A stretch of DNA of 64,000 nucleotides from Cristatella mucedo (Eukaryota; Bryozoa; Phylactolaemata; Cristatellidae): NCBI GenBank assembly GCA_009760855.2, contig WPIO01000111.1, positions 436,001 to 500,000 of the forward strand. The letters run 5' to 3'. The notes under the pieces were generated by a model. The model searched no databases. It was not told where the DNA came from and worked only from the letters and a program-made list of their open reading frames with translations. The translations under genes were made by a program, and so were the position numbers. Below are positions 1-23,801 of this stretch, piece after piece. Positions within the stretch are counted from its first letter, which is position 1. Each line of letters begins with the position of its first letter.

Positions 1-129
1 TGTACTCAATCTCTCCACCGCTTTACCGATCACCAAGCTCTTCTTAAGCACCTCTAATATTGCCTGGGCACTACCGGCAGGGCAATGCAATGTTTGAGGT
101 CTTTTCTTTGAGAGTGACTCCAAATTATG

Positions 130-612
130 TATGTGAAATAACAAAGATAATCTGAGGAACCTCTGAAATTTGGGGTACCTGAGGTTTCCATGCTGGGTCC
201 TGTTTTTTCACGCATTATACTTCTCCCTTGCTGATTGTATCTCCTAGCACAATCTAGGCTTTCACTGCTATGTAGATAACGGTCAGTTTTCCTTTGCCTT
301 GCTTCCTTCCAGCCCTTGAGCACATTACATTTTCTACAGGATTTAATAGGTCCATGTGATTTTACCTTACATCCACTGTGTGCTAACACAGTGGACGCTG
401 CGACAAACCACGCTGGTGAGCTGACCTAGTAGATGTCACCCCGGCCATGTTTTTTCTTGTCGTCTAGTGAGCATGCTGCCACTAACCACCTATCGCGTTT
501 CTTTTGCATCAATTGCAAAGCAGTTAGAGAAAGAGAGAGAGAGAGAGAGAGGTGGATTTATCTGAGAACGCTTTATCAAGTGTGCTATTATTATCAATAT
601 TATTGTTCATCT
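130..612 (+). mobile_element. LINE-A fragment (internally deleted) with 3' tail
   Basis: Bases 130-330 match, with many changes, the reverse-transcriptase coding stretch seen at about 33650-33800 (shared words AGCACAATCTAGGCTTTCAC and CTTGCTGAT). Bases 380-612 match the family 3' end: the words GCTGCCACTAACCA, GTAGATGTCACCCC and GAGAACGCTTTATCAAGTG, then an ATT-rich end. The C-terminal reverse-transcriptase part is missing, and a (GA)n tract sits in the tail. Confidence 0.7.
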
Positions 613-1943
613 TGTTGACAAATATGTTAGAGAAGCAATCAGCTTTATAATCACGGCGCTCATTATATAGGAAGCTAACCTGGGAGTTTTTGAGGAGATG
701 TTTGATCATCGACATCAGCATTTTTGGATTTTGAGTCTTTAAATCAACGATGTTTTTATGTAAGCTAGACTTACCTAGGTGATATCCATTTACTGTGGTT
801 TGCATGCCGGCAGGTGGAAAATTAGTCATTATCTTTTTTTCGCTTGTTCAAGCTTTGGCTTAGTAGACCTAGATAATTTAATGTCTGCATTAAACCATAG
901 CCCTGAGCGAGGGCGCATAGCGCCCTTTGTCTGTAGAAACTCGTCGAGCATTTCAGCTACAGTCGTGTTGTAGCAATCTACCAATTTTAACAGCTCGGAA
1001 GGAGGATTGATCAGCAGAGGCGAAGCAGATATTTTCGACGAATGGCGTTGATCTCAATGGTCTTGTGGTTTCGCGACTTGTGAGTGATTTAGATTAGGAG
1101 GAGGGCATTTTGACATAATGAGATCCACATGGGGTGAGATAAGTAGGATTGAGTAATAATTGGTGCTGCAAAAGTACAGATGTACGAGAAAATTTTGTCA
1201 AGCGTGCGACTCTTGATGTGAGTAGTTTCATGCACATGAACCACAAGAGAAAATTAGTCATTAAGTGTGCGAAATCCAGTTCTGAAGACGTCATAGAAGT
1301 TTTCAAAATGAATTTTTTAAATCTCCTGTAATGAGAAAAGATCGATTTTTTCAAACAGAATTTAAATGAGGTAAGAGAAATCTGAGTTAAGGAAAGACTG
1401 TGTACCTGATGAGTGGTAGACTACTGCGGCCATCAGTAGCTTATTGTCTGGTGAAATCAAGACAATCGATTCTAAAGACAGCATCGAAGGTACTAAAATG
1501 GTGCGAAATCGAAGTTCGATATGTGATACTAGCGTCTCCACCTGCAGTTGTGATTGATCTAGGGCTGTGAAAGAAGAATAAACCAGTAGGGGTAAATTAA
1601 TTTTGATACCCTTTCTTATGTGCTATTACCTTACATGTCAAATGATGATCTTTGGATATATTAAATCGAGGTAGGTAACTACTTCTAAGTTATTTTTATA
1701 TCTCATAAAGTTTGTCTTCTAACTAATTCGATGACTTAAATTGATTTTTCCCAAACCATACGACTTTCATAATTAAAAATATTGACGAAATTACGGAGCA
1801 TTGTAAGGCATTTAAAACTCTTCGATGCACTTAAGGTGATGTACCAATTACTATGCCTAATTATTTATGGCCGTTACTTTATCATGGGTAGTAGTAGCTG
1901 GTGCTGAATTTTATTGTAATGCAGAATCATTTTCTTTCAACAG
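613..1943. other. Probable RPTP intron, no feature seen
   Basis: This is AT-rich sequence between the first LINE fragment and the first RPTP exon. No further PTP exon, repeat family or RNA gene was recognised. Confidence 0.4.
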
Positions 1944-13917
<11,974 letters not shown>

Positions 13918-14387
13918 ACAAAGAATGGATCCATTTCTCAGCAGAATTTTTGGCCGAATGAGCAGCAAGAAGGAGGACTTGTTTCTGCTGTTCATTATAT
14001 GCTGATACGATGACAGTCATCTTGGAAAAGATTGTAATGCGTAAATAGTTCATTGAAAAAATCTATATCAATGTAAATTTTCAATGCCTTGCCAACTTTG
14101 TGCCAAACTATTGCTTTTTAATGGCCTCCCATTGTTTCAAGTCCTGGTCACTTTTGAAATGCATTCACTGCCAGAGATCAAGAGTTATAGTCAGAATGGG
14201 AGTAATTGAAATAGAGGTGAAGATAATGGATAGAGACTAAGATAAGGATTGGGATAGGGATTGGAAGCCAGTATAAGTGTTATACTTCAGTTTATAATGT
14301 ATACGTGATAGTTATAAATATGTTTATATATAAATATAATACGTTTGATTAATATATGCAAAATGTGTAACTCAAAAAATATATATA

Positions 14388-15330
14388 CTGTGGTACCTTG
14401 GCTTACGAGTGTTTTGACATACGAGTGTTTCGAGATACGAGCTGTCTCTCAGCCAATTTTTTTGTTTTGAGTTGGGAGCTAAAATTCGAATTACGAGCCA
14501 GCTTCAGATACTCTACTGCTAGTTGCCACAGCAATTGTCACACTGCATGCTGTTACTGAGGCCCTTAAGGGTAGGGCAGTGAAAGACATTCCGTTGCAAG
14601 ACACTGCACAGCAACCCGGGTGTGACTCCAAGCGTAGGCCTGTTGGTTCGCTCCCGAACAGACTCAAAGCGAGCAATCATGGTGCTTGGACGCACAAGAT
14701 CGCCAGACACAAGTGTCAAATCCGACTACGGCAGGAACAGCTAAGCAGGTACTGCATGCTATTTAGCCAATGTCAATTTCACAATGCGAGAGGTCATCGC
14801 ATAACTGGCAACAATCGGCTCGTTTTCGTAAAGGCCCAGCCAATAAACTGGGCTTTCGGCTACGTATTGTTAGTCTGTAACCTCACCTGCTTGCTGCGAA
14901 GCTGTCGAATGGTTGTTCCACAATGCCAGTGCTTGCTTGGTGCGAAGAAGATATTCCCTGCTATAACCCGGCGACTCCTGCAGTGTCTTTCTCCTCTAAC
15001 TCTATTAACATCTTCAAGTAGTCTGATCTCCAAGTTAATCCTTTATATTAGGATTAATACAACCCAAGTTAATTCTGTACATTAGGATTAACAAAATCCG
15101 TGTGTTGCAAGACATTCTATCGTCATGTTTTTAAAATAATATTCGTTATTTAAAAGTCCATTTTTTTAATTTAAAAACATGTGACAATAAATCGCAGTGT
15201 TTTGGGGGTTTCTGAACGGATTAATTGCATTTCAATTCATTTCGATGAGGAAAATTGATTTGACGTAAGGGTAGTTTGAGTTACGAGCTCCGACACAGAA
15301 AGAATTAAACTCGTAAGCCGAGGTACCACT
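14388..15330. mobile_element. Pogo/Tc1-like short-TIR element, about 0.94 kb, TA target site
   Basis: The left end is GTGGTACCTTGGCTTACGAG. The right end, reversed, is GTGGTACCTCGGCTTACGAG, an almost perfect terminal inverted repeat of about 22 bases. TA dinucleotides flank both ends. The left end continues with further ACGAG-containing repeats (CATACGAGTGTTTCGAGATA). This type of end is known from pogo/Tc1-mariner superfamily elements. No intact transposase is seen. A 168-codon frame (14579-15085) is open but unrecognised, and a 2-copy tandem repeat containing TTAGGATTAA lies at about 15030-15092. Confidence 0.75.
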
Positions 15331-15406
15331 ATATTTGAGATTTGGAATGAGTGATCTCGCGGACTCCAAACCTCTAGCTCACAGCATCTGCAAAGTACCT
15401 ATATAA

Positions 15407-15419
15407 AATATATATATAT

Positions 15420-15459
<40 letters not shown>

Positions 15460-15482
15460 ATATATATTTATTTATTTATTTA
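15407..15482. repeat. (AT)n/(TTTA)n microsatellite
   Basis: AT dinucleotides pass into four TTTA units. Confidence 0.9.
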
Positions 15483-15921
15483 TATGTAAAGAGAGAGATA
15501 TACAGTTCTCTGATGTGACTATGCAAATGCATTATTACTATCATTACATTGGCAGTCATCATCCGGCCGATAAAGAACATCAGGGTCTCACTAGAAAGCT
15601 ACTGATCAAAAATATTATAGGAAAACCGCAAAGGCAGCACTAGTACAGCGAACAAGACGCGAGGGAGATAAATGCTCTTACAGAAGATAGGAGGCAGCCA
15701 AATTTATACAAGAGGCTATGCAAATTGCGGCTTTACAGAACTGATTAGTAACACGGCAGGTGGTTTTCAGTACGAACGTGCGAGGCTGCTTGCTGAGGGG
15801 AATCTTGCAGGCTGTTTTAGCAGGATCACTCGTGCACAATCAAGTGAACCAGTCTGCCCAAGTCAGGAATACCGTTGTCTATAACAGGAAATGAAAATCT
15901 CAGCTCTTGTTGCCGATAACT

Positions 15922-18042
15922 CAGAGGCGTAGCGAGGGGTGGGCAGGGGTGACAGATAACCCCGGGGGGGCCAAGGCCAAGGGGGCTACAAGCACTTTGG
16001 ATTGGGCATATTTTTAACAACTTCTTCGTGTGAGAAAACCAATCTTTATTTTTGGCGAGGCCTTATTTCAATGGGCTCGACAATTGCTGGCTGAGAAAGT
16101 TACATGTGCACAGACTTAGACCAAGCTGTGGCCTGACTCTCTGGCGACACGCATGCGAGGACACGGAAACACGCCGAGGGGGCTTGAACCACCGTGTTTT
16201 CAGACGACACTCCCAGTGCAACAACCACGTGGCCGCTCACAGCTCCGTTCGCGTTCAAACTGCCGTTTCGTCCACTCGCCGTATCTGGCCTGGCACGTGC
16301 GATCCAACGGTTTCGCCAATGGCAAGCGCAGCCTGCTACGACGAGTCAAGGGCGAGCCACCTTGCCTTGGCTAAGCCCCGACTGAGCTACTGGATGACGC
16401 AAACTAGGCTTCACTGGTTGTGCTACGACGACGCCGAACTCACATCTAGCCACCTATCCGGTGTCAAGATGAGTATTCTGTCAAGAAATAAGGAGGCAAT
16501 TTTTGTAAACTGTGATAAGCACAGCTTGAACCTGGCAGGAGTTCATGCTGCATGTAAGGATTCCGTTGTCACGATCTTTTTGGAAAATAGAGGACACCTA
16601 CGTAGTCTTTTCAAGATCGATTCTCAGGTGGAAAGAATTGAAGAAAGTCTTAGCCATCACTGCCAAACCTTACTCTGCAACAAGGTGGAGTGCTAGAGTC
16701 TAGGCTGTGAAAGCTATAAAAGATGGATTGAATAAAATCGTAGGTCGTCTGGAGCAATTGTCAGAGGGCACGAGTGGAACAATTGAAACAAGAAGTGAAG
16801 CTGGCAGTCTCCTACAGTGTATTTTTAACTTTAACCTTTTGGCTGTTGCCATTTTGGTTCAGAATCATAAGTGAGATTGACCGCAATCAGAAAAGACTGC
16901 AGGATCCAAAAATGAGCTTCAAAGACACCTCTTGTGGTCTCTAATGTCATGAGATTGAGTTGGCAAGACTTCGAGAAGACCTGTGCGGGGAATAACTACT
17001 AGATTCCAAAAGAAGATGCGATTTGTGGGGAGTTTCCGTTAAACTGAGATTTCACCGAAGGACACAGATGCCTGGAGAACTCTCTTAAGATGTTGATCTC
17101 ACGGCAGAGGAGGAAATTTCTATAAGCACGAAGGGCAGCATGGACTATCTCCGACAAGAAATTACTTATAGATTTTAAAGGGTCACAGATCTTGATGCCA
17201 AATTAGATTTATTGTTGGAACTTGAGAAGCTCGTGAAAAACCCACCAGGAAAAACTCCGCCAGCAATGTTTAGGTCTTAGAGGCTTCTATTGTTCAGACC
17301 TCGATGGACCAGAGCAGTACGAAGAAATGCGTAACTGCAAGATGCTTCCTGTCGCTCGTCATGACTCGGCAACAAAAACACAACATATATATAATTCATT
17401 TATATAAATATATAATTCATTTATATAGCGCCCCAAGAGAACTTAATCTCTATTCGGGTGCTTCACATATGCCTCGGGGCTCGAGCCCACGACCTCAGTC
17501 TGACCTTGGTCGGAGCTAGCACCTTAACCGCCAGACCAAACCAGCTCGGCCTTGAAACATGAAATACTGTCTTTCATTGTCGGTTATGGAGAAAATGTGT
17601 TGTCTAATTTGAGAGTTGCGTTTCAAGTTTTCACCACAGCAGTATCAGTAGCCAGTTGTGAAGTTTTCTTTGGCAAGGTCAAGATAATCCTGCCTTATCT
17701 GAGAGCATCAATCGGGCAAGATTGACTCTCTAGTTTGGCCTTGCTGAGCATAGAGAAAGACAAACTGGAAAATATCGACTTTGAAACTGCAATAAACAAA
17801 ATTTACCGTGTTTAAAGCCAAAATAATTCACCTAAGTTAAAGCTGTGATATCTACCTTGCACCTTTACTACAGTTCATATTTATACCACAGTTAATGACA
17901 CTTTTTCGTCTCGATATGCCTGCTTGGATGTTTTTTGAATTTGTTCAACTGTGGAGCTATTTCACAGAAATTTTTTGACAGTGGGAGGGGTTGCCATTTC
18001 GTTTGTTTTCCCTGGGCATCGCCAGGTCTCACTACACCTCTG
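15922..18042 (+). mobile_element. hAT transposon, decayed, with TIRs and imperfect 8-bp target duplication
   Basis: The left end is CAGAGGCGTAGCGAG. The right end, reversed, is CAGAGGTGTAGTGAG. The flanking 8-mers CGATAACT and CTATAACG match at 6 of 8 positions. Inside, 16440-17290 encodes a broken transposase with AIFVNCDKHSLNLAGVHA (DUF4371/ZMYM-type hAT core) and CQTLLCNKVEC. Bases 17640-17800 give ILPYLRASIGQ, LALLSIEKDKLENIDF and NCNK-type residues across stops, which is the hAT C-terminal dimerisation region. The reading frame is split by several stops and by a SINE insertion at 17390-17551. The element cannot be autonomous. A second copy lies at 34870-36468. Confidence 0.85.
17390..17551 (-). 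mobile_element. SINE-A copy inside the hAT element
   Basis: On the minus strand it starts with a tRNA-like head: GCTGGTTTGGTCTGGCGG and TTAAGGTGCT as box A region, then TCGTGGGCTCGAGCCC as box B region. It ends with AGAGATTAAGTTCTCT, GGGGCGCTATATAAATGAA and AT repeats. The last part resembles the LINE-A 3' tail. Confidence 0.85.
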
Positions 18043-18654
18043 CTATAACGGAACTGCATTTAAATAGCAATTAGAAAGTTCGGGGAGAGAGGGACTACTC
18101 GCTGGGCAGGGCAGTTGGAGACCATCTTCCCGAGAAGGGTCAAGAGTAATTGCGAGACAATCTTTGCGGAAACCTTTACACAATTTCCAATAGACTGAAA
18201 TCCGCAGCTTTGCCCTAGCTGGTTTTGGAAATGGCGAGTATATTCCAGTCTGAACGTGACCGCCTTACTGCTTTCGCTTGGATTTCAGAGGTCGATTGTA
18301 CGTGAAAACTCATAAAAGCTTGCTAATTCTATAAGCCTATCCTATGAATACCGTTTCGTGTAAAACATGACCAAAGCGAAAGCATTTTTTATTTAGAAGG
18401 GGATCGCATTTTTCTAGTGCCTAGCCACTTGCTGAACAGGGCGGTAAACGGCCATTATAATTGAGACGACCGTGCAAATAGGCGTTAGACTTTCTACGTA
18501 AACCCGAATCACTAGCGTCCAAAATATAAACTGAAGCCACTGGTTTGCCCGGTTGGCTTGGGAAATTGTAGGCGGGTCTTGTAGGAAATTTCATAGTAAC
18601 GTCCATGCCAGAGTCGTTGGGGGCCATTCGCACGAGAACTGGCAAAGTGCAATC
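18043..18654. other. No feature recognised
   Basis: Short open frames only, without a recognisable domain. Confidence 0.35.
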
Positions 18655-18732
18655 GCGTCAAGATTTCATCTGTAAAGTGCCCAAAAAGAAATTTGGTTCT
18701 CTGAGGGCGCTATACACTATTATTATTATTAC
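18655..18732 (+). mobile_element. LINE-A 3' tail only
   Basis: GTAAAGTGCC, then GGTTCTCTGAGGGCGCTATA, then (ATT)n. The copy is truncated to the last 80 bases. Confidence 0.75.
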
Positions 18733-19234
18733 TTTTATTTCTTTGTAAGCCCACAAAGCTATTTTCATGGATCAAGAAAAAAACCTGCAGTACAGAGCGC
18801 CTGATTTTCAAAATGTCTGATGGATACCTGTTGGTCGAAGTAAATCTTGGTGGATCGAAGTTATTCATGAGACCCTGTCTGAAACAAACGAAAATTATTT
18901 GTATGCTGGTTACCTTACGTTTGTAACCAAGAGTACGGGGTAGGCAACTTACCACCCGAGCGCCAGCCTGTCCCAGCTATGCCCCCTGCTTCCACGTCGC
19001 TGTCTCGGGGCTACGGCACGATGAGCGGCAATTTGGGTAAAACCTCTTTATAGCAATATACAGCATGCTCGAAAAATGACAGGGGAACTTAAAAGTACCA
19101 CTGGAAGCCTGTGCTTATTAGGCTGCATGGGGTGTGGAAAACAACGAAGCCAGCCTTCCCAACGCTGTACAAAATACTCTGGCACGGGAGCACATTTATA
19201 AGGGCGAGGCAGTAATTCCTCATACATCAAGCCA

Positions 19235-19595
19235 AGACGACATCGGTATTCTTGGTATTTATATCGAACTCAATCCCGACTTGCGTCACAACATTCCCTG
19301 ACTTTACCGCAGCTAACAAGAAACGAAAACGCACCTATTCATCGCTGCATTTATTGTGTCACTGCTATTCGACCTTTACGTGCTTTTTTGTGATGATACT
19401 GTGCATGATGCCACTGACCATATTTTCTCGCTGACCACGTGCATGTCACCCCTAAACATGCTATTCTTGTTGTTTATCGAGCAGGCTACCACTAACCATT
19501 TGATCGCGTTTCGTTTGCAGCAAATGAAACGCGCTTAACAAAAAATTTAGTCCTCTGAGGGTGTTTCATCAAATGTAGTATTATTATAGTAACTA
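19235..19595 (+). mobile_element. LINE-A 5'-truncated copy
   Basis: The degenerate C-terminal coding end (NSIPTCVTTFPDFT near 19264) corresponds to NSLPTCIRTSPDLT of better copies. The family 3' UTR follows, with GCATGTCACCCCTAA and GCAGCAAATG, and the tail TCCTCTGAGGGTGTTTCATC with an ATT end. Confidence 0.75.
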
Positions 19596-20174
19596 TCGGT
19601 GCGACTGTGGCGTGCGTAATGGGACACCCTAGCTCCTCCCTACGTCTCAGCTCGTCGAGGGCTCGAGCTCAGAGAGGGGAGGCTGTGAGCAGCGTGCAAC
19701 AGGAGATTGCCTAATATACAAGCTACGACGATTTGCACTCTTATCTCCAGCTCAAGCTCAGGGTCCGGACTCTCGTTGCATTCCTCCGTTGTTGTATGAG
19801 CAAGGAATGCCATCCATCCATCCTTTGGGATGTCGCGACTTGAGGAAGCCAGGAGCATCAGGTCGCACCTCGGCCCACGAATTCCCTGCGCCCGAAAGCG
19901 CAGAATAAGAAGCTTCATCACCAATCCCGTCTCGATTCAATGGTCTCGCTTTAGCATGGACCGAGGCAAGCTTGTGACCCCAAGGACGCATGGCGTCAAA
20001 ACCGCCGCAGGCTGCTGAGCTTTGCCTCGGTGCGTGCTTGTAAATCGTAACAAACCCTAACGGCTCAGATTCTGCTAAGTAAAGATCACAATTATAATTC
20101 TTACTATAACTTTTACGAATAGAGCATAAAACCTGTTCGCGGAAAGCTATCTAGTGACATATCAGGTAAAGATG

Positions 20175-20305
20175 AGAGTTTTCAGATTCAACAGCCTCGT
20201 TTATGTAGCGGTAGAAAAGCCTTCCAGGCTATCACCACGGCTTGCACTCGGTAGTAAAGAATTGCTGACTCCAAGGCTCGAACCTCCGACATGGGTTTTT
20301 AGGAG
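20175..20305 (-). mobile_element. SINE-B copy
   Basis: Reversed it reads GGAGGTTCGAGCC (box B like), TACCGAGTGCAAGCCGTGGT, GATAGCCTGGAAGGCTTTTC, and CGCTACATAAACGAGGCTGT, the diagnostic SINE-B order. Confidence 0.65.
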
Positions 20306-20559
20306 AAACGTTCCAACCCTTAAAAATCAAGATCGGAACATGAGACCAAATGCCTACTGCAACGGTTGGGCTCCATGTTGGGATGCCGTTAAGTTTTTCA
20401 GAGCATGTAATGTTATTGAAGTCTAGCCTTGAGAACATTAAGAAGGCAGTAGCAAAGAACGTTGCCTTAAATGCACTGCAACAAAGTAGCCAAACCAAGA
20501 CCTGAAGGGCTCAATCCATGTGTGAAATAATAGCAACTGCGATACAGCCTAGCATAATG

Positions 20560-22040
20560 CAATATATCTCCGTCTGTAATTCCACACGGCAACTAAGTAG
20601 GAGTTACTCGGGAGAGTTGTATATAGCCCACTAAAACCCCAAGGGAATTCGGTTAGCAAGGTGTTGCCAACATACATCATCTCACGAAACAACACAAAAA
20701 AGTAAGAAGCAGAGTTGATTCAGCAGCTCAGTTGAGAAAGTGTGTAGCATAGAAGCAGTAGCTCAGCACTGTTGGGAAAAATATGTGCCACCATTGACAG
20801 TAGGAGAGCATGTGTAGTCGCTCATGAACTGTGGAAGTGAGTTTCACTGCCTAGTATCTGCAAAGTAAAAGTTTCTTTCGCCCAAAGGCCTTTAAGCATA
20901 GGAGTGGAACAATTAGTTCATAGTGCATAAATGACCCAAGGGAGCCAGCAAGCTGAAACTGGTCCATCAGTTTAGCACGGTATGAAGGAGCCAAGCCATA
21001 GCACGCCTAACGAGTCGTGGTAAGAACTTTACTGCAGGTCCGTTGATTAATTCGAAGTCGTACCATCACAGCTCATTCAGCAAAGAAAACACCGGGCCGA
21101 AACTCCGGGGATTGTATTCATGCCTTGCAGCCATATTCCTCACCACCTGCAGTGGCCTAATTGCTACATCCGGTAGCACAGCCAGAATAGAATTTTTCTA
21201 ATCTATCCAACCAATTCCAAGATGCTAGTTAAATCTAATCTAGTGACCGCAGAGGACAATCGGTAATATTGGAAACTGATCGGAAACTACTGCTAGCTTT
21301 TGAGGCAGTCTTCTTAAAAGAATTTCTGTAATGCAGGCAATTGTCAGAGACAGCAGATACTACATTCTGAGCACATGGCGACGGTCGCACAACAGGGTCA
21401 CTTATTAGAAGAGCGAGGTGACCGTGTTAAGCTGAAGCTTGATGTGTCCAATATGTGGCAGTTCAGTTTCACCATCCTATAAATTAAGAAAGTTTCGGAC
21501 ACCCAGGACTGAATGCCTATAAGGCAAGCATTCACTTTTATCAGTCGCTGCAGCAGGTCACTACGTTTCGAAAGACAGAATACTGCAGAGCATAGTCAGC
21601 ATAGAAGTAAAAGCCGAGCCCGAATCGCCTAAATGGAGGACAGCGAAGGACCGATTTGAGCTGTGTCAGCACCTCGCATGCCATACCGATCATTGTTCCT
21701 AGCATTCAAGTAGGTCACTGTGGCGAATAGTGTAGAACGCATCTGCTGATAGGTCTAGAAGAACCAGGGAAGTGACATTACTATGATTGTGAGTGCAGAA
21801 AATTGTATTGGTTACACGGAGTCCAGCTTCAGTGGAGTGCTGTCTATTGAATTTTGACTGAAACTTGTCTGACAATACATTTTTTCAACGTGAGCCAGAA
21901 GTTGCTTAGGTACGATCTGTTCAAAGATTTTGAAAAAAAAAAAGGAAGTGAAACCGGGCTAAAGTTGTAGTAGATTTTCTTAAGATAGCCACTTCGAATG
22001 CAGAAACCTCGGAAAACTTCGTAAGACAGCCACGGGTTGT
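20560..22040 (-). mobile_element. LINE-B copy with reverse-transcriptase region
   Basis: Reversed, 22020-21500 encodes KIFEQIVPKQLLAHVE, then a stop-broken LVLLDLSA..F motif, the fingers and palm start of a non-LTR reverse transcriptase. Bases 21000-20850 encode the C-terminal end (STPMLKGLWAKETFTLQ). Bases 20850-20560 match the family-B 3' UTR: CTGAGCTACTGCTTCTATGC, CGTGAGATGATGTATGTTGG and CAACTCTCCCGAGTAAC. The copy has many stops. Confidence 0.75.
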
Positions 22041-23344
22041 GACTAAGAAATTGCTATACCATGCAGTGCGACTACATGCTGTAATGCTCACGATTCTGCT
22101 GGCCAATATGTGTCTGGCTGAAACCTCAGCCGAATGCAGCTCTGGCGGAAGCTCAGCAGTTGTGTCTTCTTGCTCGAACACAAGGCTCTCGCCCACCGAG
22201 AGGCGCGCGGAGGTATGCAGCACTGCAGAGCATTAAGCAAAGCCAAAAGTATAGGCTCTAAACAATGAGGCCCGGCCTGGATCTGTATGCAAGCGAACAC
22301 CGGCCACTTACCTGCCTAATTGAGGCTACGAGTCTAGTTAACTTCTCGCATTGAGTCGCCAAGGTGAACAGAAAACAAGTCGGCTGAGCGGGAGCTAAAC
22401 GTTCCGATATGGAGACCCATGTCGAGGCTCATCTGACCATACTGTGGTTGCCGAGGCTTCGGGTGCTTTCGAGCAGTTCGTCCAGTCTTGCGAATTCGAA
22501 CCGACGTTTAGACGGAAGGGCAGGTCAGGCTGACCAGTGTGCTAGCCAATACTACGTTATAGTTCAATGCTAGCCAATTATAGTTAGTGCCCGGCTTGAA
22601 TCGCATGCTTGCTGCAGTAGCAGGCTGTTGGTGTCATGAAAACAGAACTTAGTAACGAAAAGATCTATCTCTCTAGATTTAAGCTGGTCTCGATAGCCTC
22701 GTTGGAGAAGCACAGAAACGGCTGCTTCCTTCTCTGTCCTTGGTGGAGCAGCAGCTGGCTCTCGGTCAAGCTGTACAAGCTACCAAGTTATCTCACCTCG
22801 ACATAATACTCTTGCGCCGGCTCCACTCCATGCTACCCAGGTAAACTGCCAGGTCAGCACCAGCCTGCGGGACAGGACATTGCCGGGCAGATAACCACTC
22901 AGCCATTCCGATGTCATTCACTCCACGATGGCTGCTGACAGATGCGTTGACAGTGCGGTTTCCAGATTGAAAAGCTCAACTCAAACCCGAAAGCAGAGCT
23001 GGACAGTTCCTCTTGCTGCCGATTCTCGCCCTTCCTTCCTTCCTTCCTTCCTTCCTGTCGTTCATGGCTGCTATCCTGTGCTTCCAGCTACTTGGCTTTT
23101 AATCGTAGCATGCAGACACTTGATTACGGACAGCTCGCTGAGAGCTGCCCCAGCGTTGACTGGGAGCTAGGGAAAACCCCTCCGAAAACCCCTCCGAGTG
23201 ACCAAAGTGCAGAGCTTCACTGGATTTGTGGAGGATGACCAGATAAGGACCGGCAGAGAGAAGCAGGCAGGTGCACAAGGCAGCTATTCAGACACACAAA
23301 GGTCAAGACAGCTGCATCGTAAATCAAGCCCTCCACTGATACAT

Positions 23345-23385
<41 letters not shown>

Positions 23386-23600
23386 CCTGAGAATTTTGGA
23401 AACAGTATCATCCTCATATTGAGGCTGTGCATTCAATCAATGAGTCAGGGCACCAGCAGCAGAGCACGCTAGTGAGCAGTAGTATGCAGCTGTGCCGACT
23501 CGTCACTATCTCCCAAGCACAACTGCAAAACTTCTACGGCTGCACGGGAAGAGCCTGAGCCTTCAGCCATAAATTAATATCTTAGTTTAGCCAACCATCG
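22041..23600. other. Downstream of the DEF8-like gene, no gene seen
   Basis: It contains a (TTCC)n tract at 23030-23056 and an (AT)n tract at 23344-23381. On the minus strand ATTAAA occurs at 23098-23103 and could be a poly(A) signal for the DEF8-like gene, about 700 bases beyond its stop. That link is inference. Confidence 0.4.
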
Positions 23601-23801
23601 AGAGAGTGGCTACATATGCAAGCAGTCACTTCACCATCGAGCAACAGGCCTGCATCCGCACGATGGTGTGAGATGGAGGGAGGAGAGGCAGGAAAGTCTC
23701 ACGATCTGCCAGGCACTGGCCAGGCCTGCCAGCCACAGGCCTCCAACGGCTACATAGGATCCCTGGTCTCTGGTCTCTGGCAGCTGCAGTGGCACCGGCA
23801 C

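Noticed and set aside
15030-15092. Telomere-like TTAGG units
   Set aside because: Only two copies of a longer unit containing TTAGGATTAA, within a transposon.
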